A stretch of 64,000 bases of DNA from Styela clava (lineage: Eukaryota > Chordata > Ascidiacea > Stolidobranchia > Styelidae): the NCBI RefSeq assembly GCF_964204865.1, contig NC_135258.1:5571001-5635000 (forward strand), read 5' to 3'. The stretch's first letter is position 1. Every line of letters starts with the position of its first letter. A program made the position numbers and the translations under genes. A model generated the notes under the pieces. The model searched no databases. It had not been told where the DNA came from and worked only from the letters and a program-made list of their open reading frames with translations. This document shows positions 22,351 through 32,462 of this stretch, piece by piece.

Positions 22351-22555
22351 TTATGATGATGTATTCACTCGGAATCGTGAAATGTTTGTTTTACACTATT
22401 TTCAATAATTGTATTTCGAATCAAGAGTCTGAAAAAGTACAATAGATTTATATTGTATTTCGTGTAAAATTGGTGTTCTCTTTGCGGCCCCTAAAATTCG
22501 TTTCGGAGCCCCTTTCAGGGCCGCGGCCCCTTGTTTGGGAAGCCCTGATCTAGAC

Positions 22556-24044
22556 CTTGTGGATTGGTCCACTTCATGTCGAACAAGAGAACAATGTTCA
22601 AATATATGGTCACGAATATCAATAAATGTTTCCCCGAGCATCGTTTTCCCTGTTTATTGCCGTAACAATGACCAATCAGCAATAGGCCAACAACATCGTA
22701 ACAACAGGAATTTATGCGGCCGCTCAGACCATTCTTTGGCTCAGACAGATATTCAGGCAGAGTTGTAAGTATTGCCTCGTTTTCGTGTATTTGCGTGTTA
22801 TTTGTCAGTGTTTACGTGTGTTCCCCCAAAAATAGTTGTAAATCAAACAACTTAATGGTTGCTATCATGCCTTCCGACGACATTTAGTTTAGTTGCATAA
22901 ATTTATAAGGACCAGTTTGTAGGCGCTAACCCCCAAAACACTCTTAAAATGAGCGTTTGGAATTTTGCAATAGTAAAGTATAAGGAGAGTTTTTCAGGGG
23001 TCAAAGGTCGGGGAAACGTCCATCACTAATATGGCTGCCAAATGTAAGAACGGTGCCGAATATCACATGAGCTTGTGCCCGGGAATTATAAAAAACTGTA
23101 AAATTTGGCCCGTAGGGTGATAGAAAAACTATGATATCCTTCTAGTCACTTCTTCCATCTTTAGGTACAGGATATTTGACATTCATTGATCTTGGTTTGT
23201 GTAACTCCTCGTAAAAAGAAATATTTTTTTGCCATTCCCATACCCGACAGTGACTGGCAATAGGCAATCGTCAAATATGTAAAACCTATCTTATAAGAGT
23301 TTCTAACAAGTTGCCATTCCCAGTTGGTCTTGTTGTTTTTCATTTTTTCTGGCATTCGTTTTTCCATGGTGGATTATATAATTTTAATTTTCTAAATCAT
23401 CAAAATTTTGCAAAAAATTAAATTTTTTCTTCACGTAGTTAAGGTGAATTTAAATTTGCCATTATCTTCAATATCCTCAAATTGAAATATAGATTCTTCT
23501 GGTAAAATTTTCCGATCAGTTTACCTTCCGTGAAGATAGATTCTTAAATATGTCTGTCATCAAAAAATTCATCTTGCACATGAGTATGAAAAAAATACGA
23601 TTGCACCAACTGTGCAATTTTAAAATAAAAAACAGTTTTATACATTATTTTATTCCCATTTTTTTTAACAAACGGTGAGATACCAATCGATTGTTCTTTG
23701 CTATTCAGTCTATTCTAACTGATTAGCGAATAATTTTTGCATCAAAATACTTGTATGCATATTCAAAAGCGTTATCAATATTTTCAGTTTATTAAAATGA
23801 GCCAATGCATTATCCGAATTTTTTATTATACAATTCAATTTCTAAAATTTGGTCTTGCCATAAACCGCCAATATTACCTGGCAACGCTATTTGTGGGCGT
23901 GTTTTAGTGGGAACGAGGAATTTCGGAGCCGAGCACGTTTTGAAGCGGAAACTTCTTTCACGAGGCGGCGTTTTACGTTTCTTCGATTTTCGGTACAAAA
24001 GCTGTTGAATATTGGCGATTTAGAGTCAGCAAAACCTCTTTAAA
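22556..24044. other. Region upstream of SERBP1-like gene
   Basis: 22600-22770 is CpG-richer (AATTTATGCGGCCGCTCAG) and ends at a plausible donor (TT|GTAAGTA, about 22765); it could be a non-coding first exon. 23240-23300 holds a SINE fragment in plus orientation. 23900-24044 is CpG-bearing leader or promoter sequence directly before the ATG. Confidence 0.4.
23240..23302 (+). mobile_element. SINE fragment, opposite orientation to all other copies
   Basis: CCCATACCCGACAGTGACTGG and GTCAAATATGTAAAACCTATC are reverse complements of the SINE phrases CCAGTCCATGTCGGGTATGGG and GGATAGGATTTACATATTTATC. Confidence 0.6.
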
Positions 24045-25313
24045 ATGCCTGCAATACAGGATATCTATAGTGTAAACGTCAGTAATCGGTACGATATAGG
24101 TTCCGAACCTGACGATGAAAGCGACACGGCGGCGGATTATGATCCGTTAGACACCTTGAAAACGCTGGAAGATCAGAAAAAGAGCGCGTTAGAGGAAGCT
24201 AAAAAGAAAAAGCAGGCTTTGGCAAACAGGCCAAAAAACCAAAAAAAGCCAACGCGATTCCAAGAGAACAAGGATTCTAATGTCCCACCTAAAAAAGACG
24301 CAGGGGCACCAAAATCTGCAAAGCCAGGACGTCAAAATGACCGTAGCGATGGTCCCAGGCAAAATAGCGCTCGGCGACCTCGTAATGAAAGACAAAATTA
24401 CGGGGAAGGTGATGAAAATAGGAGACCACCACGAAGAAGAAATGATCATCCACGGGAGAACAGAGAAAACAATGAAAATCAAAAAACAGAAGGCTTTGAT
24501 CAAGCTAAAGGGGAGAAGTTGAGAAACCCTGGCACTGGAGATTATGGCCCAAGAAGAGATCGTGCGGAAAGGTACCGCGGAGGTCGTGGTGGAAATGGAG
24601 GTCGTGGTGGATATCAAGGCAGGAACTTTGGTGGATATCGAAATGACGGACGTGATGATCGCGGAAAACGTGAATTCGACCGACGTAGCGGAAGTGATCG
24701 ATCAAGTGTGAAACCAAGCGATAAGCGTGACGGCGCTGGCCCACGAAATTGGGGAACCCCTGGAAACGAAATCGAGGAAACTGTGGAAGTTACCGCTGTA
24801 ACTGAACCAGTCGGAACATGGCAAGAAAATGCTGAAACTGAAGGAACTGAATCACCAAAAAAGACTGAAGAGGAGGGAACAACCGAGGAAGGCGCAGAAG
24901 ATAAAGAACCGAAAGAAGAAGAACCAACGGAAATGACACTCGATGAATGGAAAGCCCAACAGGAACAAGGCACTCAAGCAAAACCATCCTTTAATATTCG
25001 AAGACCCGGAGAAGGAGAGAGCCAAGAAAAATGGAAAGGCATGAAAGTGTTGCGCAAAGTCAACAAAGACGATTCGAAACGAGAAACCAATCCTGATGAC
25101 CAGCATAAACGACAAACCAAACCACAAGTAAGCGTTAATATCCAATTCGGAGACAACAGAAATCAAGGGTTTGGAGGTCGAGGACGCGGAGGTAGAGGAG
25201 GAGGGCGTGGACGTGGGCGTGGCGGTCGTTTTGGAGGGGAACGAATGCAGAGGCAAGGTCATCAACTACTTCCTGATGTTCAAAACGAACAAGAGTTCCC
25301 GACCTTGGGTTAA
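24045..25313 (+). CDS. SERBP1: SERBP1/HABP4-family RNA-binding protein, intronless
   Basis: A single exon of 422 residues. The N-terminus has the family's acidic patch (EPDDESDTAADYDPLDTL) followed by a Lys/Ala helix. The middle has an RGG-type region (residues ~175-205, RYRGGRGGNGGRGG) and the conserved GPRNWGTPGNEI motif (~232-243). Then come an acidic region, the family signature EMTLDEWKA (~297-304) with FNIRRPGEG, a second RGG box (~376-400), and the C-terminal acidic EQEFPTLG. SERBP1 and HABP4 bind mRNA and ribosomes, clamp dormant 80S ribosomes, and work in cytoplasm and nucleus. The size matches the family (~400 residues). The vertebrate genes have several introns while this one has none, so an old retrocopy or lineage intron loss is possible. 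AATAAA lies about 97 bp downstream (25410-25415). Confidence 0.92.
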   Translation: MPAIQDIYSVNVSNRYDIGSEPDDESDTAADYDPLDTLKTLEDQKKSALEEAKKKKQALANRPKNQKKPTRFQENKDSNVPPKKDAGAPKSAKPGRQNDRSDGPRQNSARRPRNERQNYGEGDENRRPPRRRNDHPRENRENNENQKTEGFDQAKGEKLRNPGTGDYGPRRDRAERYRGGRGGNGGRGGYQGRNFGGYRNDGRDDRGKREFDRRSGSDRSSVKPSDKRDGAGPRNWGTPGNEIEETVEVTAVTEPVGTWQENAETEGTESPKKTEEEGTTEEGAEDKEPKEEEPTEMTLDEWKAQQEQGTQAKPSFNIRRPGEGESQEKWKGMKVLRKVNKDDSKRETNPDDQHKRQTKPQVSVNIQFGDNRNQGFGGRGRGGRGGGRGRGRGGRFGGERMQRQGHQLLPDVQNEQEFPTLG

Positions 25314-25409
25314 AGGTCATCGTCAAGACCTTTCAAATCTGTGAATATTATGTGTGTGAGAATGAACTGTTGAACATCGTTTTAATATTAAACGGGGCTT
25401 CTATTTCAA

Positions 25410-25415
25410 AATAAA
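25410..25415 (+). terminator. Polyadenylation signal of SERBP1-like gene
   Basis: AATAAA in TTTCAAAATAAACTTG, 97 bp after the stop codon, at normal spacing for a short 3' UTR. Other AATAAA motifs further downstream could serve longer forms. Confidence 0.5.
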
Positions 25416-28400
25416 CTTGATCATCGGTAAACGCAAGAACGCCGTTTAAGGACAATTTTTTTATGTGGTTTATTTGTTACGTTTTATGGCAAAATTCAAA
25501 ATTTTACTCGAAAAAAAATAGTGACGTCATAGTTCAAAAAATTGCATGCTGAGTTTAGCTTTTTATTCCATTAAATTTCATTTGCGAATGTTTAATTATA
25601 AAGTGGGAACAACAAAAGTGATTCCTATTGTTTTTTTTCTGAAATTCACAAAGTCAATATCATGTTTGCTCCTTTTGTTGTTTGGCAGAAATGTAAGTTA
25701 GAGTAATAATTCAAACCTGAATTTGTCTCTCCCAATATCATTTATTGGATTTGAAACATCTTGGAGTTAAAAATTCAATAATTTAACTTGAATAATTCTG
25801 AAATTACCCTTTCTGTGCTAGCATAAAGTTGTTAATGTGTGTGCCGGACGACTGGCACATGATGCAAGTAAGACCACTGTGCAGCATATGGGTAAAACCT
25901 CCGAACACGATTGTGGGCAAACCGCTGTATGAGTTCAGCTGGAACCCCTGGTTTCAGAATTCTATACAATTTGTTTGAAGGCTTTTGCTTTATCTGTCAC
26001 ATGACAATGAGAATTGCTTTTGTTTTCCCACTTTTTGATATAATATTTGCTCATTTTAGTTGACTGTAGTGGAATAAAGTATCTCCATTTTACGCTACCT
26101 TTGTACTTTTTTGATGAATATGTTGTCTGCTTGCGTCAAATTTTTTTTTACACATATCAGAAATTACAATCCGAAATTTTCGAAATGAATACTTTTCGTT
26201 TCAGTTGCTAGTTTGCGATATAAAATTGAATGACTTGCTGCACCTTGTTTGTATGCTAATGTGTTAGCCTCTGAAAAAAATTATGTAAAATTCCTCTTCA
26301 AATAACTTTGAAAGTGATGGGCAAAATGCAGCATCTTGTGTGGCACCATTCGGATGCCATAACACATGCAACATAAGAAGCCTCTGTAAGAAATTGTTAA
26401 ATTTTGGTTCAAGTGTGATGGTCAACACTGCGTAAGACGGCATTTTGTGTGGCATTATCAAAATGAGACGCCTTGAGAGTAAAGAAACCATGTATGCAAA
26501 GCTTATTGGTTTCACTAAGGAATGTACGTAATCATGGCTTGTCATAAACAGTCGTTTATATTTTATTTGAAAATGAAGCGGGTTTGTGGGTTCACTTTAT
26601 GACAGATTTACTTTGCTTCAGAAAAAATCCAAGTTCACCAAAATCATGAATAAAACATTTGAATAACCTTCAAAATAAAATATTGATGCCTAAATGTCTG
26701 TCCTTGTGTGCGAATAGGGTGAAAAGAATTCTGTTTTCTGGTTCTCAAATATTTTGAGGAATAGTTATTTGTTGGTAACTTTGCTTTTTGGTTTTGTCAC
26801 CAATGATACAACATCCCTAACCCTTTTCTGTTTACGTTTGTTAAGAACTCAAATTATCATCAAATATGTTCATTGTTTTACGTTGTTTTAAAGAAAAATT
26901 GGCGAAATGTTAGATTTTCATCTTTTAAAGTACAAACTCAATGTAATGTATGGCTTCGCTTGCGTTTGCTGTGTTTTGCATTGTTTTCTTCTGGCTGTAT
27001 CTGTTTACGAAATAAAAGATGTTCTCAAGTGCTGATATAGGGGTTCATTGTCAAATTATTTCACAAATTTTAATATAAAGAACTCGATCAAACTGTTGCT
27101 CTTACCATGCTAGTGTCTGCTTGCATCTCCTTTTCCAATATTCAATTTGCTTTTAAGCAAGGACCTTCCATCACCAAATTGTGGAAGTAATATTTATTTT
27201 GGGATTAATTTCATACTTTGGTAAGCCATGTTTCTCAGATAAGTCGATTATAAAAATAAAAAAATACTCTTTAGTTCCAATATTTTTTAAATTATGTGAC
27301 ACACAGTATCATTTGAGTATTTTTTTTTCAAAATCCTGAACAGAGCGATTTTTTTCAGGCATTTGTTGAACTTTCAATTTTGTTGTTGTTCATTCTCATA
27401 GGCAACATTTTCGATTTATCCGAGTGCCATATTCAACAATCATTTTGGGGAAAACTTATCAATGACACAAAAACTATCTCGTTCCTTATCAATTCAACGT
27501 TCATTTGCTTCTCATGCGAGTTTCTCTTACTTCTGTCTTTATATTAATAACAAAATATTTGACAAAAAAATGTGTTTTCTGTAGTCGTATTGAAATTGAA
27601 TACAGGTATCATGGACTGGTATTAGAATTGTGAACTGTCATTCAAAAATGTCCAGTTGGCTCGGAAGTGCTGAAATTTTCAAAAACACGGTAAAGCTTCT
27701 CATTGACTTGAATCCCGAAACAGCTTAATTTTATAAGCTCACAAATAACATAAAAGCCTGACATAGTCATTCTATCAAAAAATTTGTATCTTTCACACAG
27801 CTGACTAATATAAATAGAGCAGTTTGAGTTTCGCTTTTCGCTGGAGATTTTCAAGTATTTGTGTTATATGGGTAGTGACTTAAATGTCCAAAATTTTAGA
27901 TTTATCCTCTAATGGCAATCCAAAATAATATGAAGTTCCTGTGGGTTAGGTCAACTTCTGGTAAGATGTCATGTACTGTAATTATGCTTTATAAAGCGTG
28001 TCAGAAAATTAGTCTATAAATCCAAAATGAATGGCTTGTGTCGTGCAAAATTGGTCAACTGTCTACTGATTGGCTTCTTTACATAATAATACATTCAATT
28101 CTGCCATAGTAAATCTTTTGCTAGATTGACTTAGATTGAAATAGGCTTATATAAAAAGATACCTTCATTCTATTGGGAGTGAGATCAAGTATGTTTAATT
28201 TTCACTTTTTTATGTGTGTAAACATTTGCATGGTGATTTGGGAATTAGTATTAAGATTGGAAATATCAATCAATAGGTCCTCTCTCATTTCTATTGGGAG
28301 GACTAAAGATTGAATTAATTTTACCAAATCCAAAGACTTGGCTTCAATTTGGTGGTTGACATGAAAGCCAGAATGGAGCTCAGGTATTCAAAGTTTGATA

Positions 28401-30084
28401 GTTTATTGAAATTACCTCATTTGAGGATGATTTAAATGGAGCATGACCATATATTGTTTCTTGGCAGCACAAAAATGACCATATTTTAGCGTTTGAAAAA
28501 ATATTAATTATTTGGATGTTCACAGTTTAATTTCAAATGTCTATGTTTTTTGTATCTTTAATCGAAGGCTAAACCTGTGTTGGAATTTGTTCGGAATACT
28601 GTTACAAATAATATGTTGTGTATAATGTATCTATACTTATTGGTTTATCTTGGAAGGACAATTTATTATTGGTTGTTCTTGCAAGGGTAAAATTATTGTA
28701 AAATTGCTTTGCATTTGTGAATAATTATGTTCCGAATTCATAGAACAATGCTAATTATGCTTTAAAATCTGATTATGTCATGATTTTGCTGTCTATTGTC
28801 TCATGTTATTTAACCACATGTTATAGTGCTTACAGTAACCCTAACCCTTTCAGTCAACTTATGACTTACAATTTAGATTTTGGTATTTTTTGGTGCCATT
28901 TCAATTGCTTTTAATAGTAATTTCCGTACTGGCTTTCATTTGCTCACTTCTATATGTCAAATGAGAACATGAAAATTTATTTAAATGCAGAAAGCTGCAT
29001 TATCTAAGTTAATTATGTATCATTCAGACTTAGTTCACTTTATATTTTATTCAAGAAAGTATTTTGGTTTTATTTTGTTATTGACATTGTCTCACCTAAA
29101 AATTTTTTGATCGGTTCTCCTTTGTTTTGTTCATCTCTGGTTCAGGATAATCAGAAAAAGGTAATAATCTGACCAAACCCAAGACAAACATGACCACAGA
29201 ACACAAGAAAATAAGTGATTGGGCAATAAATTGATGATACCAGAATTGTTCATGTTTGAATTGGTTTCCAATATTGTTTGTTTCATGCTTTTGCTGGTTT
29301 ATTCACTATTTATCCATCATTTACTTTAGGCCATACCTGGAAAGACTAATAAAATTTGTAAATTTTTGTCTGGCAGAGTGTACCGCCACACTTGTAAAGG
29401 TTGAGGGTCAAATTGAGATTTCAATAAGTATCCGAATAGATTTTGAATATTCTCATCTAATTTTAATACCAAAATCGTGATATATGTCAGATTTTAAAAT
29501 CATGAGCGAACTGTAAAACTAAAATGCTTACAAATAGGATGTTACTTTAGCCTAATCGAATCCTATTTAGATTCATTTGGGTGAAATTTGGCCTCCATTC
29601 AAGATTTTAAAATTTCATGGTTCAGGATATGACTTTATGAATGAATGCATCATCTTTAGAAAACTCCATTGGAAGATGCTAGAAACTAGCCTGTTCTCCC
29701 CTTTTCCAGTAGAAGTGTGGTGTTATACTGTATATATTCACATTTTTTGATTGTACTCTTGAGTTTCATAATTCATGACCTTTGAACTTATGGGTTAGGG
29801 ATTTTTGTTGTGGATTGTTTGGACTTTAATATCTGACTGCTTCTGTTTCTATTAGATTTAAATTAACATAGTTAAGACTAATAATTGATTTATAATGATA
29901 ATGAGGAAGATTAAGGTGAAAGGTTAACCCAGAAGGAAAACTCTTCTCATCAATACCATAATAACAGTTTATAATCAGCATCATAACGGAAAATATATAT
30001 ACATTGTGACCAACCATTCCATATGGTCTCTGGATCGTGCTCTGGTGACATCTTGTGATATTAGGACAAGTTTTTTCAACAAAG
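25416..30084. other. 4.7-kb repeat-poor intergenic or long 3' UTR region
   Basis: AT-rich, many T runs, several AATAAA. I recognise none of the window's SINE, MITE or hAT families here. A weak ~107-bp duplication (GATGGGCAAAATGCAGCAT versus GATGGTCAACACTGCG...) lies near 26310-26475. Small candidate splice pairs (for example near 29140) were not convincing. It could be 3' UTR, a non-coding RNA or plain spacer. Confidence 0.4.
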
Positions 30085-31536
30085 ATGCGCAAGGCGGGAG
30101 AAATTTCAGCTTTGAAAAAATCATATTTGGATAAAAAGAAGCAGCAAAGTTCCGGAAAAACAGTTCCAAATTCTTCTTATTATCGACTCTATGAGCGAAC
30201 AACAACAAAACCGAAAGAACTTTCTAAAATTACTAGAAACAAGGTGAATAACGGACTTAATGATTTGCCAAATGAATTAATATTCAAAGTGTTTAAATAT
30301 CTAGACGTGAAGTCACTTTTGTCTTGCGCTTCTGTTTGTAAAAGGTGGCAAGAAATCGCGGATGATAATTCGTTTTGGAAAGTATTCTATACTAAATACG
30401 TTTTCATGAATGCTAAAAAATTTGCTGAAAACGCAGTTAAAGAACCTGCTAGTCCGTTGGAAGCAGAAAAAAAGTATTGGAAGAAGCGATTTTTTACAAA
30501 GTCTAAACAAATGAGGGATAAATCGTTTTTGGGATTATCTAAAATTAATCCTTATACTGGTGTTACGGATAAAATGCAAAAGCATTTTGAAAAACTTGGT
30601 GCAAAATTCCAGCTTTGTTTTTCTACCAAGGGGGGTCAAACCTTTAATTTTATTGAAAAGGAAAGACAAATTTATCTCACATCCACTATGCTACAATGGC
30701 ACAGTTTAAAGACTTGGCCGGATTTGAAAAAAATTATGAAAGTACAAATATTCTCCTTGACACCTTTCGTGCACGGTGAAGTAAAAAATCTTATTAAAAA
30801 TGGACCAAGACAGAGAAGCCTTGTTTTTGAAGAGAAGTTAAATGAAAAATTATTTGATGCTGAAAATAAATTTGTCGCAAATGACCAAATTGATGTGTAT
30901 ACCACAAATTCTGGGGTTTTGGTCTCTGTCTGGAAAGATACATTAGATGTCGCGTTCATTTGTGCCAGTTTACACCACGATTTGCTTCTCAAAAAATGTC
31001 TAATGTCAACTTCAGACACTATTTATTTGGAGCGTCACACAGTTAAACCTGGCGTTTTGGATAAGCTTTATGGACTCCATAGATACTGGTTTCATTTGCA
31101 GTTAACGTTAGGAGAAAAGGATTACTGGGATCTAAGAATACACAGTGATGAGTGTGATAATAATACTGACAGTTCGATGATTTCTTTTATGAAAACAAAT
31201 AATGTTTCTTCAGCTTTTGACGCAACAGGTTTAAGCTGGAAAACAGATCTTTTTCATGGAAATTTAAAAAATGTTTCTTTTTTAACAATAACTGCAGTTG
31301 ACATTAATTCTGATGTTATGTGGTCTTCTGCATCCCCTGTAAAACATGAATTCTCAAGTAACGCAGTGGTTAACTTTGACCAAGATTCTGATAAAGGGTT
31401 AAGAATGGTTTATAATGATAACATAGGTCATATTGAGTTATTTTTTATTGGTTCTGGGCGCGGTTATTGTTTGGAGTGTTTGACAGTTGCGCTGAATTTG
31501 AAAATTGTAAACTCATGGTTTGGTATGAGACATTGA
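30085..31536 (+). CDS. FBXO15: F-box only protein 15, intronless
   Basis: 483 residues from ATG 30085 (MRKAGEISALKK). An earlier in-frame GTG at 30055 is not a start. The F-box spans residues ~58-105 (NDLPNELIFKVFKYLDVKSL...CKRWQEIADDNSFW) and would dock to SKP1 in an SCF ubiquitin ligase. The rest matches the FBXO15 C-terminal body: INPYTGV (~155), YGLHRYWFHLQL, GLSWKTDLFHG, WSSASPV and the ending NSWFGMRH. Vertebrate FBXO15 is known as an Oct4/Sox2 target in embryonic stem cells; its substrates are not well defined. The vertebrate gene has introns, this one none. A weak acceptor-like TATTAG lies 20 nt before the ATG. Its length is close to the vertebrate protein, and no frameshift is seen. 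Confidence 0.92.
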   Translation: MRKAGEISALKKSYLDKKKQQSSGKTVPNSSYYRLYERTTTKPKELSKITRNKVNNGLNDLPNELIFKVFKYLDVKSLLSCASVCKRWQEIADDNSFWKVFYTKYVFMNAKKFAENAVKEPASPLEAEKKYWKKRFFTKSKQMRDKSFLGLSKINPYTGVTDKMQKHFEKLGAKFQLCFSTKGGQTFNFIEKERQIYLTSTMLQWHSLKTWPDLKKIMKVQIFSLTPFVHGEVKNLIKNGPRQRSLVFEEKLNEKLFDAENKFVANDQIDVYTTNSGVLVSVWKDTLDVAFICASLHHDLLLKKCLMSTSDTIYLERHTVKPGVLDKLYGLHRYWFHLQLTLGEKDYWDLRIHSDECDNNTDSSMISFMKTNNVSSAFDATGLSWKTDLFHGNLKNVSFLTITAVDINSDVMWSSASPVKHEFSSNAVVNFDQDSDKGLRMVYNDNIGHIELFFIGSGRGYCLECLTVALNLKIVNSWFGMRH

Positions 31537-32432
31537 TTGAACAATGTAGAGTTTTAAAGATTATACAAGGTGTCCATAAAGTCCCTTTACAGAATTCTCA
31601 ATATATCTTAACCAGGTTTGATGTTTTATAATCAGTAATTATTTTAAGTATTTTTACTTCATTCAATATATCTGTGAGGACTAAAAAAAATGGTATCGAT
31701 AAATTCCCTTTGCAATTTTAAAAAATATTAAGACTTTATGGACACCTTATAAATATCAGTGGATGAATATTCAATTCCCAACCTTTTTTGATACTTTTTT
31801 CTCTTTGCCTGTTTCGAAATCCTGGGATATTGTACCAGATTCAAGACCCCATGGGGCCACAATATATGATTTCAGCGGCTTTTGATTAGGACCACCAATA
31901 GTTAAACGATTAAGATTCACATATTAACCTACAAGCATATAATAAGTTTTGTTTTTCAAGTCCCTGAGGCCCACTTCAAATATACTGTTACACCATTGGG
32001 ACAGAATCTTCAGGGATTTTGATTTACAACTGTCATTTTTCAAACATGAACCAATTCATGACTTGAGTCATTTCCACAAATCTACCACACGAAGTTAAAA
32101 AAAACTCTGATATATCTGAGGGTTAAATGGCTTTCTGTTATAATTTTCATTTCTTCCGTTAAGTCTGTAAGAAATATACCTGACTGTGACTAAATCGAAA
32201 TTTATTTATACCTATAAAGCAATTGTAAAATAGCAATTCCACTGTCAATATTCAAATACGGTTGTTAAATATATCGATTTTTAATTTTGTATTTACATGC
32301 CTTGTTACCATTTTTGCATTTCAATCTATCTGATTCTGTATTAGACTAGTTTCATATATTTGGTATAAAGTATATTAACCGTAATTGCTATATATTATAT
32401 TTTTCATATTTCTTCTGTATTTTCTATTTAAG
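31537..32432. other. Spacer between FBXO15 and DNAAF4 with one MITE
   Basis: 31566-31752 is a TIR element (listed separately). The remainder is AT-rich and may contain the FBXO15 3' UTR and the DNAAF4 promoter or a 5' leader exon. No CpG-rich patch is seen. Confidence 0.45.
31566..31752. mobile_element. MITE with AAGGTGTCCATAAAGTC ends
   Basis: AAGGTGTCCATAAAGTCCC at the left is the inverse of GACTTTATGGACACCTT at the right, in a TA-rich context that would fit a mariner-type TA target. Related copies at 51970-52170 and (right half) 40600-40736. Confidence 0.7.
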
Positions 32433-32462
32433 ATTAGTTAATTAAATATATCTCATAAAAAG
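32431..32462 (+). promoter_or_regulatory. Acceptor-like site upstream of DNAAF4 start
   Basis: TTCTTCTGTATTTTCTATTTAAG ends 30 nt before the ATG. It could be the acceptor of a 5' UTR intron or of spliced-leader trans-splicing. Confidence 0.4.

Larger units (their letters stand above)
19612..22547. mobile_element. Outer hAT-like element of a triple nest, perfect TSD
   Basis: TAGGGCTTCCCAAACTTTTGAGC at the left is the inverse of GTTTGGGAAGCCCTG at the right. It is bounded by ATCTAGAC at 19604-19611 and 22548-22555. Gross length 2936 bp, of which 20531-22350 is later insertions. No transposase open frame is recognised. Sub-terminal GCGGCCCC/GGGGCCGC is typical of the CAGGGCTTCCC group. Confidence 0.85.

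Noticed and set aside
24189-25326. Several open frames antisense or offset to SERBP1
   Set aside because: They are shadows created by the purine-rich RGG and Glu/Lys repeats of the real gene.
26264-26545. A 93-codon minus-strand frame
   Set aside because: It spans a weak internal duplication and has no recognisable features or splice sites.
30055-30084. Starting FBXO15 at position 30055
   Set aside because: That codon is GTG; the first in-frame ATG is 30085.
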